A program made the translations under genes and the position numbers. The notes beneath the pieces are model-generated. The model saw only the letters and a program-made list of their open reading frames with translations. It was not told the DNA's origin and did no database searches. Below, piece after piece: positions 7,254 to 17,045 of a stretch of DNA of 64,000 nt (positions within the stretch are counted from its first letter, which is position 1; the number at the start of each line of letters is the position of its first letter). This DNA is from Alteromonas lipotrueiana (GTDB lineage: Bacteria > Pseudomonadota > Gammaproteobacteria > Enterobacterales > Alteromonadaceae). Location of the stretch: contig NZ_JAESDK010000009.1 of the NCBI RefSeq assembly GCF_019249245.1, forward strand, positions 1 to 64,000, read 5' to 3'.

Positions 7254-9221
7254 TTACCTGGCCGGTTCAAGTATACGATACCCTTGACCATAGGCGTGTT
7301 CAAGCAGACGCCTGCCAAACACCTGTTCACCAATTGTGCTGATATGACGACGGTCTGAATAGGTTATCGCGCCTTCTACGATTAAATCTTCCGGTAATCG
7401 TAGGTTGAATCCCTCCAGCTTTGAAATATAGCCAATACCGGCAACATTAAGCTTTTTACTAAAAATATCATCCAGAGCTACCGAGTGAGCAATCGCTTTG
7501 TCAGAGACATAAGCTGGTAATTGGCCACTAAAGGGTTGGCGATAATTCCAGTCAACCGGATGGGTGGTCAACGGCGGTAACATACCTATCATTAGTACAG
7601 GCGCAGATGCGACGCGTTTAACTTTAGTCAGGTAACGCACAACCTCGTTTACATAATGCTTATTTATATTCTCGATGGTGCCCGCAAAAATAGAAGCGCC
7701 GGTAAATAGCTTGTCCGGCGTTTGCGTATAAACAATTAATCCAATATGGGAGGCATGCTTTTTCGCGAACGACAAAAAATCCTGGTATTGACAGTGGGGT
7801 TTGTTCTTCGGGTGGCCTCGATAGGCATGGGCCCGGCACGAACCTCGTGACACACTCACTACAAATGGTGCAGCGCTGTTCATTGCTACGGCATTGTATA
7901 AATCCATACCGTGGCTGCCACCTAAAATAAATACTGCTTGTTGATGCTGTTGAGCGCACTTTTCAAACTTGCGGGTAAACTCGGGATCCAGCACGGATGA
8001 CCATAGTTTGCATGGTTCGCTAACCATAGGTTGACGGGTATGCGATGAATACGCGGTAGCGAGTTGCTGATAACGGGCCATATTCTCTGGTTCAATAACG
8101 CTACGCCAGGTTACATTGCTATAAAACAGCAACCCCAGACATGAAAAACCGAGCAGGCAGGTCCCGGAATATTTAAATATCCTGGTGCTGGAAAATCGTT
8201 GTTTGTTTCGAAACGGTGTTTCAATCCAGCGCCATGAAGCAATGCTCAATATAAATGATAATACTATGCCCAAAATACTGAAAAGATGTGTCAGTTCACC
8301 ATCATGATAAATCCGCAGCAAAGCTAATACCGGCTGGTGCCAAAGATACAGCGAATAACTCGTAATGCCGATAAACAACAGGACAGGCATGGACAACATC
8401 GCGGCCATCGTGGTGCCAGTAGTGGCGAAAAGTAAAAGTAACACCGCACCTGATACAGGAATCAGAGTGAGCATGGACGGATGGGCGGTGGCGGGTGTAA
8501 ATAAGGCGTAAGAGGCCAGTATTAATACAAGCCCGATTAAGCTCAGAACATTTTTCGTATTCGCAGCAACTTGCGAATAATTCGCAGTATTAATGTATAG
8601 ACTGGCTAACGCCCCGGCCATCAACTCCCACGCACGACTTGGCAGCAAATAGAAATTACCGATAGGGTCAACACTTTGGTACCACTGAGCATACCCGAGA
8701 GAAAACAATGCAATACCTATTAAAAAGTGAGCAAAGTACGGCCGCGCGTATTTGAATATGAGCAAAGCCAATAAAGGAAACAACACATAATATTGCTCTT
8801 CTACGGCCAAGCTCCAGGTATGCAGCAGCACAGATAGCTCAGATGTGGTTCCGAAGTACCCAGTGGTTTGCCAAAAATACAGGTTAGAAACAAAGGCGGT
8901 AACCGCCAGTAAACTCTCTCCGTAACTGCCCAGTACCTTAGGCGATAGGGTTACCCAAGGTATGATCATACTCGTTACAATAACGACACAAGCCAATGCG
9001 GGCAAAATACGACGCGCCCGGCGCTCATAAAATGTGATTACTGAAAACCGTTTTTCGCAAAGCTCACGGTTAATAATGCTGGTAATAAGAAACCCGCTTA
9101 TAACAAAGAATACATCTACACCTAAAAAGCCACCCGGTAATCCTGGTAAATCTGCATGCAGCCACAAGACGGGTAAAACCGCCACCGCCCGCAGGCCGTC
9201 AATCTCACTTCTGTATTGCAT
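7254..9221 (-). CDS. Acyltransferase 3 (OafA/YrhL) with C-terminal SGNH domain
   Basis: 655 residues. The N-terminal membrane acyltransferase-3 domain (about 1-340) starts 'YRSEIDGLRAVAVLPVLWLH', with the conserved catalytic-type His and the 'FFVISGFLIT' motif, and has about ten membrane helices. A periplasmic SGNH/hydrolase-like domain (about 380-655) follows, with 'VFILGGSHGMDLYNAV' and C-terminal 'DRRHIS' as the Ser and Asp/His blocks. Such fusions O-acetylate lipopolysaccharide, capsule or peptidoglycan sugars; the substrate here is unknown. It may be co-transcribed with nothing else: the upstream glycosyltransferase ends with its own terminator. Confidence 0.9.
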   Translation of the reverse strand: MQYRSEIDGLRAVAVLPVLWLHADLPGLPGGFLGVDVFFVISGFLITSIINRELCEKRFSVITFYERRARRILPALACVVIVTSMIIPWVTLSPKVLGSYGESLLAVTAFVSNLYFWQTTGYFGTTSELSVLLHTWSLAVEEQYYVLFPLLALLIFKYARPYFAHFLIGIALFSLGYAQWYQSVDPIGNFYLLPSRAWELMAGALASLYINTANYSQVAANTKNVLSLIGLVLILASYALFTPATAHPSMLTLIPVSGAVLLLLFATTGTTMAAMLSMPVLLFIGITSYSLYLWHQPVLALLRIYHDGELTHLFSILGIVLSFILSIASWRWIETPFRNKQRFSSTRIFKYSGTCLLGFSCLGLLFYSNVTWRSVIEPENMARYQQLATAYSSHTRQPMVSEPCKLWSSVLDPEFTRKFEKCAQQHQQAVFILGGSHGMDLYNAVAMNSAAPFVVSVSRGSCRAHAYRGHPKNKPHCQYQDFLSFAKKHASHIGLIVYTQTPDKLFTGASIFAGTIENINKHYVNEVVRYLTKVKRVASAPVLMIGMLPPLTTHPVDWNYRQPFSGQLPAYVSDKAIAHSVALDDIFSKKLNVAGIGYISKLEGFNLRLPEDLIVEGAITYSDRRHISTIGEQVFGRRLLEHAYGQGYRILEPAR

Positions 9222-9351
9222 AGACGTACTGTTTCATCACTTTTAAAATGTCTTAAAGACTGCTGCAGATATTGTAATAAGGCGTGGGCTATTACATGGA
9301 CTAATATATGGACAGACATACCGCAGTTTTATTATTTTATGTTTTAAACAC

Positions 9352-9377
9352 AAAAAAGCAGGCGTCTAAAGCCTGCT
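9352..9377 (-). terminator. Rho-independent terminator of the glycosyltransferase gene
   Basis: Read on the minus strand: AGCAGGC, loop TTTAGAC, GCCTGCT, then TTTTTT. It lies about 75 bp downstream of the glycosyltransferase stop codon. Confidence 0.8.
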
Positions 9378-9452
9378 TCACACATTCTCACCGCATCTGC
9401 CTTTTACTAAAACAATTTTTGCTTATCTATATAAACTTTCAGCATAATTTTT

Positions 9453-10322
9453 TCAGGCTGAAATTCGCGCTACGTTAGCAGCTTGGGTATGAGAAGTTTC
9501 TACATTAAGCGCTGTAGAAACCTCACTTGCGGTCGGCATGCGCTTAATACAAAGCCCATTGCTCTCATAATTTTCATCTATTAACCCTGCCTGCATAAAC
9601 GCGCTCAACCAATGAGTTGCCGGGTAGTAACCCCATTTTGATTTAAAAAGATTAGCGTTGGTAACAATATCAAGCAAATGATTCACCGGATACTGATAAT
9701 TCGCCCTGAATTGATTAAAGGTTAACGTATCAAGCATGTGTAAATCTATACCGGCAGCCGAACATCGGGTGGCGAAATCGATATCTCCAATTCCAAACCC
9801 ATGGTACTGCTCATCAAAACCATTAACTTCATTAAAGCTGGCTCGATCAATGGCAAAAAGCGCCGAGTGAAAGGTCTTACTTTGGCTGCGTTGACTTACC
9901 GATTTGGGGACGTGTAAATCTCTGCGAGCCCGCAGGGCGGTATAAGAAATCTCTTCTGGCATATCCACAACTGGCTGAATGGGCGAGGTGAAAATGGTTC
10001 TATCTTGCCAGTTTTGCATCAGTTTTAAGAACAAATCTGGCGCGCACAGACAATCAACGTCTATATGCACAATACGCTCATATTCACAGGCAAAAAACCC
10101 GCGATTACGAGCCTGAGCTAGCGGTAGCTCCTCTGAAGTTGCAAATTTATGCTTGATACAAAACTTTTTGCTTTGTACTAATGATTTATCAGATGGGGGC
10201 GCCATCCATACCACTACAAGTTCTGAAGGTGGTAACTGCGCCTGCTCTAAATTTGCAATCAGATTAGAAAGTTGTTTTGTCCGGTTTTTAACAATTGTGA
10301 CCACACTAAAATTGTCTTTCAT
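9453..10322 (-). CDS. Glycosyltransferase family 2
   Basis: 289 residues. The GT-A fold begins 'FSVVTIVKNRTKQLSNLIANLE', continues with 'LPLAQARNRGFFAC', and has the DxD-type metal/nucleotide-sugar motif 'IVHIDVDCLC' at about residues 88-97. A later 'NGFDEQYHGFGIGDIDFATRC' block is the ED-like acceptor motif. The C-terminal 60 residues are less conserved. GAGG lies 8 bp before the ATG. Donor and acceptor cannot be told from sequence; the neighbouring acyltransferase suggests surface polysaccharide decoration. Confidence 0.85.
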   Translation of the reverse strand: MKDNFSVVTIVKNRTKQLSNLIANLEQAQLPPSELVVVWMAPPSDKSLVQSKKFCIKHKFATSEELPLAQARNRGFFACEYERIVHIDVDCLCAPDLFLKLMQNWQDRTIFTSPIQPVVDMPEEISYTALRARRDLHVPKSVSQRSQSKTFHSALFAIDRASFNEVNGFDEQYHGFGIGDIDFATRCSAAGIDLHMLDTLTFNQFRANYQYPVNHLLDIVTNANLFKSKWGYYPATHWLSAFMQAGLIDENYESNGLCIKRMPTASEVSTALNVETSHTQAANVARISA

Positions 10323-10654
10323 CCGATCGTCCTCGCTATGTATTCAAGGGGCTGTGGGAATACAGCAAACTCCTGATATCACCTACAGCAAAGAACAAAC
10401 CAGGATTGCGGCTCAGTAAACCTCTGGTTTTTATGATGAAAAAAAACTACATTTCACACAGCTACAATAATGCTGTGAAATAGTTACATTATTTACGTGT
10501 AGTATCTGAATGTTTGTCGTAGTCAATTATGTTGATTCTTAAAGATTTTATACCATTTTTTAGTATTGCTTTAGTTGCAACAAGTTTTGATTGAAACCGT
10601 ATTCGTTTTAAAATTAAACGTTTGAAACCATTTGTTTGAATAAGAAGGCGTATT
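10323..10654. other. Divergent intergenic region
   Basis: An A/T-rich region between the glycosyltransferase (minus) and the sulfurtransferase (plus); promoters in both directions are expected. A near-palindrome at 10451-10480 (TTTCACACAGC ... GCTGTGAAA) is the only structure I see. There is no gene. Confidence 0.4.
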
Positions 10655-11494
10655 ATGACCGACATGTTAGTTTCTACCGAAACACTGGCCGATAAACTCG
10701 GACAAGAGCCCGTGGTTGTTTTAAATGCCATTATGACTATGCCTGGTTTGACAGAGGCAAAATCAGAACAAAATTCAGCCGAATATTTACCTGGGGCTCA
10801 ACGTGTTGATTTAGACAATGAAGGAAGCCTTCATTTTAATAACAGCGTACACCAACGACTGGACGATAACACGCTAAGTATCCTGCTGGGAAAGCTGGGG
10901 TTAACTGAACATTCCGATATCGTTGTTTATGACAACTTCGGCGTTTTTTGTGCGCCCAGGCTATGGTGGATGCTCAAAGCGGTCGGGCACAAGAAGGTAC
11001 AGGTATTAAATGGAGGGCTACCTGAGTGGCGAGCGAACAGCGGGATAACAAATCGGGAGCAGCCAACCGCGCCTTCTAAGCAGCTGTATAACGTAGTTTC
11101 GCAAAACGGTTGGTTTGTAGATACCCCCGAGGTAGTTAAGGCACTGCATACAGACATTCAAATTATAGATGCCCGAAGTCCGGCTCGTTTTGCCGGCAGC
11201 GAGCCTGAGCCCCGTAAAGGTGTGCGAAGCGGACATATACCGGGCTCGGTTAATATTCATTATCAGACGCTTTTACGCGATAACAAGTTCAAATCTGTCG
11301 ACGAACTTAATGCCATATTTGGGTCTCAAAATATCGACTTAAAAAAGCCGGTTATCTGTAGCTGTGGCTCAGGTATAACCGCGTGTATTATCGGGATGGC
11401 CGCATTATTATGTAACGCCAGTCACGTGTCGGTATATGACGGTAGTTGGACTGAATGGGGCAGTGACAAGACACTGCCCATACAAATGGGGTAA
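10655..11494 (+). CDS. Sulfurtransferase (3-mercaptopyruvate/thiosulfate type)
   Basis: 279 residues with two rhodanese domains. The first is inactive-like (about 5-130). The second (about 160-275) carries the catalytic loop 'CSCGSGITAC', with the active cysteine at C237 in the CG[S/T]G[V/I]T pattern typical of 3-mercaptopyruvate sulfurtransferase SseA. AAGAAGG precedes ATG 10655. It transfers sulfane sulfur to thiol acceptors; the physiological acceptor is unknown. The sirtuin gene starts 3 bp after its stop, so the two form an operon. Confidence 0.88.
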   Translation: MTDMLVSTETLADKLGQEPVVVLNAIMTMPGLTEAKSEQNSAEYLPGAQRVDLDNEGSLHFNNSVHQRLDDNTLSILLGKLGLTEHSDIVVYDNFGVFCAPRLWWMLKAVGHKKVQVLNGGLPEWRANSGITNREQPTAPSKQLYNVVSQNGWFVDTPEVVKALHTDIQIIDARSPARFAGSEPEPRKGVRSGHIPGSVNIHYQTLLRDNKFKSVDELNAIFGSQNIDLKKPVICSCGSGITACIIGMAALLCNASHVSVYDGSWTEWGSDKTLPIQMG

Positions 11495-11497
11495 ATA

Positions 11498-12211
11498 ATG
11501 AAACAACCCAAAATTGTAATATTAACCGGGGCAGGGATTTCAGCAGAATCGGGACTAGCCACGTTTCGCGATAATAACGGGCTTTGGGAAGACCACCAAA
11601 TCGAAGATGTAGCGACTCCCCAGGCTTTTTTGCGTGATCCCGAGCTGGTGTATCGTTTTTATAATGCGCGTCGTGCTCAATTACAACGCGCTGATGTTCA
11701 GCCTAATGCAGCGCACAAGTCGATAGCTGAATTACAGCAGCGATTAGGTGATAACGTCACAATTATTACTCAAAATGTAGACAATTTACACGAGCGAGGG
11801 GGAAGCCATAATGTGCTGCATATGCACGGTACCTTACTTTCCTATCGCTGTTTAAGCAGTCACCAGCAGGTTTATTATACGGCGCCCTACGATAGCAATA
11901 CGCGGTGCCATTGTTGTGACCCTGGCAGTAAGGTTCGTCCTGATATTGTTTGGTTTGGCGAAACACCCAAATATATGCAAACCATCATGACCGCACTTAG
12001 CCAAGCTGATATGTTTATTGCTATTGGTACTTCTGGCCAGGTTTATCCTGCAGCTGGCTTTGTCGAAATTGCCCGGGATTCGAATGTTCATAGTGTTGAG
12101 ATTAATTTACAATCAGCGGCCAACAAGGATTTGTTTGACGAAACCTGGCAAGGGCCAGCCAGTGAGACGGTGCCCGCGTTTTTCAATACGTTTTTAAAAA
12201 CCCTATCGTAA
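11498..12211 (+). CDS. cobB: NAD-dependent protein deacylase, sirtuin (CobB)
   Basis: A 237-residue sirtuin. The NAD-binding motif 'LTGAGISAESGLATFR' is at residues 9-24, 'TQNVDNLHERGG' follows, and the catalytic His is H110 in 'VLHMHGTL'. Zinc ligands are C118 and 'RCHCC' at about 136-140, the same layout as E. coli CobB. Y55 and R58 ('FYNARR') match the Tyr-x2-Arg pair that lets class III sirtuins remove succinyl/malonyl groups. The product reverses lysine acylation, for example on acetyl-CoA synthetase. It overlaps neither neighbour. Confidence 0.93.
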   Translation: MKQPKIVILTGAGISAESGLATFRDNNGLWEDHQIEDVATPQAFLRDPELVYRFYNARRAQLQRADVQPNAAHKSIAELQQRLGDNVTIITQNVDNLHERGGSHNVLHMHGTLLSYRCLSSHQQVYYTAPYDSNTRCHCCDPGSKVRPDIVWFGETPKYMQTIMTALSQADMFIAIGTSGQVYPAAGFVEIARDSNVHSVEINLQSAANKDLFDETWQGPASETVPAFFNTFLKTLS

Positions 12212-12228
12212 CGATTTTATAAGAGACA

Positions 12229-12867
12229 ATGGCTATGTTTTGGCAAGACTTTATCACTATTGCGTTGGTTCATCTGGTGGCGGTAGCCAGCCCGGGCCCC
12301 GACTTTGCCATTGTTGTTCGAAACAGCCTTGCTTATGGAAGACGTATCGCTATTTTTACCAGCATTGGTATTGGATTGGGTATTTTAATTCATGTGGCCT
12401 ACTCGCTGGTGGGACTATCTGTGGTAATAAAAACCACGCCCTGGTTGTATCAGGCCATCAGCTATTTAGCGGCCGCCTACCTGATTTATCTGGCAATAGG
12501 GGCGCTTAAAAGTGGCCCTCCTACGGCCACTAGCGACAAAGAACAGGCTGCTAAGATTCCGGTCAAAAGCTCAATTAGCCCCAAAAAGGCGTTATGGATG
12601 GGCTTTTTGACTAACGGACTTAACCCTAAAGCTACGCTGTTTTTTTTATCATTATTTACCGCTTTTATTGATGTTGATACTCCTATGGGAATTAAACTGA
12701 CCTATGGTATTTACCTGGCAGTCGCAACCGGCATGTGGTTCTGCTTTCTCTCTTTTATTTTAGGTTCTGGGCGGGTTACACAGTTACTTGGAAAAAAAGG
12801 TTACTGGTTAGATCGTACCATGGGGGTACTGCTGCTTGGATTGGCGGCAAAACTGGTATTCGCTTAG
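12229..12867 (+). CDS. LysE/RhtB family amino-acid exporter
   Basis: 212 residues with about six membrane helices and the LysE signature near the N terminus ('VASPGPDFAIVVRNSLAYGRR', residues about 19-39). The helix 'FLTNGLNPKATLFFLSLFTA' is a second family block. The start at 12229 follows AAGAGA. Family members export amino acids such as threonine, homoserine or lysine; the substrate here is not determinable. It is 17 bp behind cobB and probably part of the same transcript. Confidence 0.88.
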   Translation: MAMFWQDFITIALVHLVAVASPGPDFAIVVRNSLAYGRRIAIFTSIGIGLGILIHVAYSLVGLSVVIKTTPWLYQAISYLAAAYLIYLAIGALKSGPPTATSDKEQAAKIPVKSSISPKKALWMGFLTNGLNPKATLFFLSLFTAFIDVDTPMGIKLTYGIYLAVATGMWFCFLSFILGSGRVTQLLGKKGYWLDRTMGVLLLGLAAKLVFA

Positions 12868-12925
12868 AGACGCGGCGAACTTTCAGGTATACTAATGCTG
12901 TGAACATCAGCGCAATGAGGAATGG

Positions 12926-13666
12926 GTGAGCAACACAAACTATAACCCGCAAGGGGACCGTCTGGAAAAAGCATTGTCAGGCGACTACGATTTTTCGGTC
13001 AAAAATATATTGCTGCGATCTAACAGTTTAGTGAAATCTAATTATCAGCTTTTAATCGCTGGTTGTGGCGTTATTTTACTGGTTGTCGCTGCATTGATGG
13101 CAATTTTGGTCGGTCGCTATTCGGTAGAAGGTCTCACCCAGCTATCCCAGTCTCAACAAGCATTTATCGATGTTATTGTGATATTTTTGATGGCACCTAT
13201 CACTACCGGTCTAATTATGCAGGCCAGTGACCTGGCGGGTAGGCGGCACACCCGGTTTCATAATCTATTTGATTACTTACCCCAAATTCTATCACTGGCG
13301 GTGGCGCAGTTGTTCGTCTCTATTATCGTGCAATTGGGGCTTTATCTTCTTATTGTTCCTGGTATGTATGTATTTATGGCCAGTGTATTTACCCTGCCAA
13401 TTATTGCTCAGCGTAGAATTCCGGTGACCTCGGCAATAATACTGTCGTTCAAGGTGGTGAATAAATACCTGTCAGGGTTTATAAGCCTGTTCGGAATTTT
13501 TATTTTATTACTGCTACTTAGTGCGTTTACCCTGGGGTTGGCAATGCTTTGGGTTATGCCCCTTTACTATGCCACTGTGGGCCTTTTATTTGATGATCTT
13601 TTTGGCGCCAAGTCTGAAGAATTGTCGTCTGAACATTCTAATCATGAGTCGACTTTTGATGCATAA
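12926..13666 (+). CDS. Hypothetical membrane protein, about five helices
   Basis: 246 residues from GTG 12926, preceded by GAGG. A hydrophilic N terminus (1-40) is followed by hydrophobic segments at about 43-65, 82-102, 125-155, 160-180 and 190-225, then an acidic tail. It has no catalytic motif and resembles generic DUF-type membrane proteins of Alteromonadales. The stop overlaps the start region of the Bax-like gene, so the two and the DUF2987-like gene form a tight operon. Confidence 0.7.
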   Translation: MSNTNYNPQGDRLEKALSGDYDFSVKNILLRSNSLVKSNYQLLIAGCGVILLVVAALMAILVGRYSVEGLTQLSQSQQAFIDVIVIFLMAPITTGLIMQASDLAGRRHTRFHNLFDYLPQILSLAVAQLFVSIIVQLGLYLLIVPGMYVFMASVFTLPIIAQRRIPVTSAIILSFKVVNKYLSGFISLFGIFILLLLLSAFTLGLAMLWVMPLYYATVGLLFDDLFGAKSEELSSEHSNHESTFDA

Positions 13667-14450
13667 ACGTGAAACTACAAAAATTGTTCTGATTACTCTG
13701 GGTATTTTGGCGGTCATTGTCATCAATGCCTGGATCCTGACTTCGGGCGAGCCAGATATACTGGATGTGCCCGAAAGTGAGCAAGCCAGTGAACCAGTAC
13801 CCGATTTCTCTTCTTTTGAAAATGTCAGTGAACGCAAGATTGCGTTTTTTGACTACCTGCGTCCTGAAGTCGAAAAGCAAAATGAATACTTGTTGTCATT
13901 GCGTCATTATTTACAAACACTACAGCGCAAAATGACCAGCGGTGAAAATTTGTCTGAAGACGATGAGGAGCGTATTGCCTGGTTAGTTAACGAGTATGGC
14001 GTAAAAGAGTCAGTTGCCGTAGACGAACAGCTTAATCGATTGCTTCAAAAGGTGGATATTTTACCGGTGGAGTTGGTATTAGTTCAGGCTGCTAACGAAT
14101 CTGCCTGGGGGACCAGCCGGTTCGCCCGTGAAGGTTATAACTTTTTTGGGTTGTGGTGCTTTAAGCGCGGCTGCGGCTTTGTTCCTTCACAACGTAATAA
14201 AGGCGCGGCCCACGAAGTTGCGCGTTTTGATAATATCTCAAGAGCAACATATACCTATATGCGTAACCTTAATCGGCACAGAGCTTACAAGGATTTGCGT
14301 AGTATACGTGCAAGGTTACGTATGAACCAAAAGCCCATTACCGGTATGGCACTGGCTGAAGGGCTGATGAAATATTCAGAGCGTGGGGCGGCTTATGTTG
14401 AAGAATTGCAGTCAATGATTCGATTCAATAAGAAGTTTTTTACAAAATGA
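13659..14450 (+). CDS. Bax-like glucosaminidase-domain protein
   Basis: 263 residues if started at ATG 13659, which overlaps the upstream stop by 8 bp; ATG 13644 would add 5 residues. A membrane anchor/signal at about 6-26 is followed by an acidic linker and a helical region. The GH73-like glucosaminidase domain occupies about 120-263, with the catalytic-type Glu in 'QAANESAWGTSRFA' and 'YNFFGLWCF'. The family (E. coli Bax) is thought to cut peptidoglycan glycan strands, though activity is weakly documented. Periplasmic location is inferred. Confidence 0.85.
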   Translation: MHKRETTKIVLITLGILAVIVINAWILTSGEPDILDVPESEQASEPVPDFSSFENVSERKIAFFDYLRPEVEKQNEYLLSLRHYLQTLQRKMTSGENLSEDDEERIAWLVNEYGVKESVAVDEQLNRLLQKVDILPVELVLVQAANESAWGTSRFAREGYNFFGLWCFKRGCGFVPSQRNKGAAHEVARFDNISRATYTYMRNLNRHRAYKDLRSIRARLRMNQKPITGMALAEGLMKYSERGAAYVEELQSMIRFNKKFFTK

Positions 14451-15085
14451 AAACCTGGATAGCTGCAGTGGCGGTTTTTTTCAGCTCGCTGTGCATTGCC
14501 ACAGAAAAGCTCGAGCTTGAATATAAACAGTTTTATAGCCATACGCGAAAGCTTGAGGGCGATGACACTCAAGCGCTGCAGTTTGCTTTTGGTTTTTTAA
14601 ATAACCAAAGTGGTAAGCTGTGTAACATTGAGTCAGCAGTCATTGTCACGCCAAAACTGTCTTTACCCATGACTATTTCTGCTGAGCAGCGCTTTACGCT
14701 GCCTTCTGAAAAAGCATTAAAGTTGGCGGACGCTAAAATAGTGATTGGTTTTACAGAGGCTGCGGGCCGGTGCGATATGTCGGTTCAGCTTGAAACCAAG
14801 CCTGAGTTTTTGAAAAGTGACTATTCTGCAGACGAGTTATCGATGCTGGTGGAGCAATACGAAGCCTTTTTCAACGAAATGGGAAGCTTCTTGTCTTTTA
14901 TGATGCCCTCGGTTCAGGGGCTGTCTATGCAATTTGACAATCCTTACCTACAGGCACCATTAAAGGGGGCACCCTCTATCACCAGTGGGTTGTTACGGCT
15001 TCCTAAAGAATGGTTGAACCAGAGCAAAGCGTTAAAATTGCCCCAGCCACCCGTGCGTATTACCGCAATCGCTTCGACTCAATAG
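14447..15085 (+). CDS. DUF2987-like secreted protein
   Basis: 212 residues starting with a clear signal peptide (MKTWIAAVAVFFSSLCIATE). The mature part carries 'LELEYKQFYSHTRKLEGDD' and two separated cysteines ('KLCNIES', 'GRCDMSV') that could pair in the periplasm. The layout fits DUF2987, a family found mainly in Alteromonadales and Vibrionales; function unknown. It overlaps the Bax-like gene by ATGA, so the two are translationally coupled. Confidence 0.7.
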   Translation: MKTWIAAVAVFFSSLCIATEKLELEYKQFYSHTRKLEGDDTQALQFAFGFLNNQSGKLCNIESAVIVTPKLSLPMTISAEQRFTLPSEKALKLADAKIVIGFTEAAGRCDMSVQLETKPEFLKSDYSADELSMLVEQYEAFFNEMGSFLSFMMPSVQGLSMQFDNPYLQAPLKGAPSITSGLLRLPKEWLNQSKALKLPQPPVRITAIASTQ

Positions 15086-15108
15086 AGCGTCTTGGTGCCA
15101 GCCCCTTA

Positions 15109-16008
15109 TTAGTCGTTAAGAACAAGCTGATAACGTATTTGTTCAGCTAACCGATTGACCGTTTGTTCGCCTTTTTCGCACAGTTCAGTAGCACGGTGGA
15201 ATTCAAGTAAACCCACATCGGCTAAATACGGCTCTATTAGTATGTCAGGCGGGTCACCTCCTAATCTGGAACGGGTTACCCGAGCCTGAAGAATTTCCAG
15301 AGAACTGCTCATTACACTCAAAATACCCGGTGGGGCTTTATTGTCGGTGCCGTTATCCGGCGAAAACCACTGCCGTACTGCGCTTGAACTTTTCTGTAAG
15401 AAATGCTCGGTTTTACGATCGTTTTCTTCGTGTTTTTCGGCCGGTTTTTCAAGTCTTTGGGGTCGAAAATCGGCATTCAGGTTTACGGCAATCACAAAAT
15501 CGGCACCCAGTTGGCGACACAAATTTACCGGTACCGGATTCACTACGGCGCCATCAACCAACCAGCGGCCCTGGTAAGACACCGGGCTAAACAAAGCCGG
15601 TATAGCACACGATGCCTGGATTGCCGTATCCAGTGGACCCGAGCCAAACATCACTTCACGCCCTGAGTGCAAATCGGTTGCGACTACCGCAAATTTTTTC
15701 TGCATTTCTTCAAATGTTGACGCGCAAAAGTCGCTTTTTAGTTTTTTAAAAACCTTTTCGCCGCTGGCCAGCCCGCCTTTATGGATACCCACGCCCATAA
15801 GAGAAAACACCTGCCATTCGGTCAGTGAACATGACCACTGGCGAAGCTCATCAAGCTTGCCACTGGCATAGGCGGCTCCAACATAGGCACCTACTGAGCA
15901 GCCGGCGACAATATCAATATTTACACCCAGTTTTTCCAGAGCCTGGATAATACCAATATGGGTCCAGCCTCGAGCGGCGCCCGCACCTAGTGCAATACCT
16001 ATTTTCAT
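15109..16008 (-). CDS. Patatin-like phospholipase (RssA family)
   Basis: 299 residues. The oxyanion-hole glycine motif 'GIALGAGAARGWTHIGII' (residues 3-20), the nucleophile in GxSxG ('AGCSVGAYVG', S38 region) and the catalytic Asp in 'VDGAVVNPVPV' form the Ser-Asp dyad of patatins. A charged linker at about 195-240 interrupts the conserved core. Members hydrolyse phospholipids or other acyl esters. It starts 8 bp downstream of ttcA and may be co-transcribed with it. Confidence 0.9.
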   Translation of the reverse strand: MKIGIALGAGAARGWTHIGIIQALEKLGVNIDIVAGCSVGAYVGAAYASGKLDELRQWSCSLTEWQVFSLMGVGIHKGGLASGEKVFKKLKSDFCASTFEEMQKKFAVVATDLHSGREVMFGSGPLDTAIQASCAIPALFSPVSYQGRWLVDGAVVNPVPVNLCRQLGADFVIAVNLNADFRPQRLEKPAEKHEENDRKTEHFLQKSSSAVRQWFSPDNGTDNKAPPGILSVMSSSLEILQARVTRSRLGGDPPDILIEPYLADVGLLEFHRATELCEKGEQTVNRLAEQIRYQLVLND

Positions 16009-16015
16009 GCTGTTT

Positions 16016-16957
16016 TTATTCCACTAAATTGATAATTTGTACTGGCGTTTGTTGAGTGTCGTGAACAGGCTTCGCAGTAACCTCGGGCTGGTCAAACGCG
16101 ATGTCTCCATCAGCTACTGGCCCGTCACTTCGGGTCACGTTAGCAAAATTATGCAACTGGCGATCTGGCATATGCGAAGGTACTACGTTTTGCATTGCTT
16201 TAAACATAGACTCTATGCGGCCCGGAAAACGTTGATTCCAGTCTTGCAACATATGTTTAATATTCTGTCTTTGCAGGTTTTCCTGAGAGCCACATAAGTT
16301 ACAAGGAATAATAGGAAACCCCACATCCTGAGAATACTTTTTAATGTCTTTTTCGGTGCAATAAGCCAGTGGCCGGATAACAATGTGCTGGCCATCATCG
16401 CTAACCAGCTTGGGGGGCATAGACTTAATTGTACCACCATGAAACATGTTCAAAAAGAGTGTTTCGAGCATGTCATCACGATGATGCCCTAATGCAATTT
16501 TAGGCGCACCAAGTTCGGTTGCCGTTCGATATAAAATAGCGCGCCGAAGACGTGAGCATAAAGCACAGGTCGTTTTGCCTTCGGGCACTTTGTCTTTTAC
16601 GATGGAGTAGGTGTCTTCTTCGACAATTTGATATTCTACACCCAGGTTCTCAAGATAATTTGGCAATACATGCTCTGGAAATCCTGGTTGCTTCTGGTCT
16701 AAATTGACTGCAATAATATCAAAGGATATGGGGGCCACCTTGCGCAGTAACAGCAGAATATCCAGCATCGTGTAGCTGTCTTTACCGCCAGACAAACACA
16801 CCATAACTTTATCATTATGTTCAATCATGCCAAAGTCGGCAATCGCTTTGCCCACATTGTGGCGAAGACGCTTTTGCAGTTTGTTGAAACTGTATTTTTG
16901 GTTACTCTGCGCGCGGGTTAGCGGCTCTGGATGGCTCTTGTCGGCATGTTGACTCAT
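16016..16957 (-). CDS. ttcA: tRNA 2-thiocytidine(32) synthetase TtcA
   Basis: 313 residues from ATG 16957 (MSQHADKSH), which matches the usual length; an ATG at 17017 would add 20 atypical residues. The PP-loop ATP pyrophosphatase motif is '[12 protein letters not shown]' (56-61). The Fe-S cysteines are C131 and C134 ('TTCALCSRL'), plus the Cys in '[14 protein letters not shown]'. It thiolates C32 of certain tRNAs. Its place next to uspE is shared by many gammaproteobacteria. The C-terminal 50 residues are variable. Confidence 0.95.
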   Translation of the reverse strand: MSQHADKSHPEPLTRAQSNQKYSFNKLQKRLRHNVGKAIADFGMIEHNDKVMVCLSGGKDSYTMLDILLLLRKVAPISFDIIAVNLDQKQPGFPEHVLPNYLENLGVEYQIVEEDTYSIVKDKVPEGKTTCALCSRLRRAILYRTATELGAPKIALGHHRDDMLETLFLNMFHGGTIKSMPPKLVSDDGQHIVIRPLAYCTEKDIKKYSQDVGFPIIPCNLCGSQENLQRQNIKHMLQDWNQRFPGRIESMFKAMQNVVPSHMPDRQLHNFANVTRSDGPVADGDIAFDQPEVTAKPVHDTQQTPVQIINLVE

Positions 16958-17045
16958 ACAATTTCTGTTCAGGCTCTCAAAAACTCTATTATACAAAATC
17001 CCAGCAACGAACGTCACCCTTTAGCCGAGCTTTAATGCCAATGTT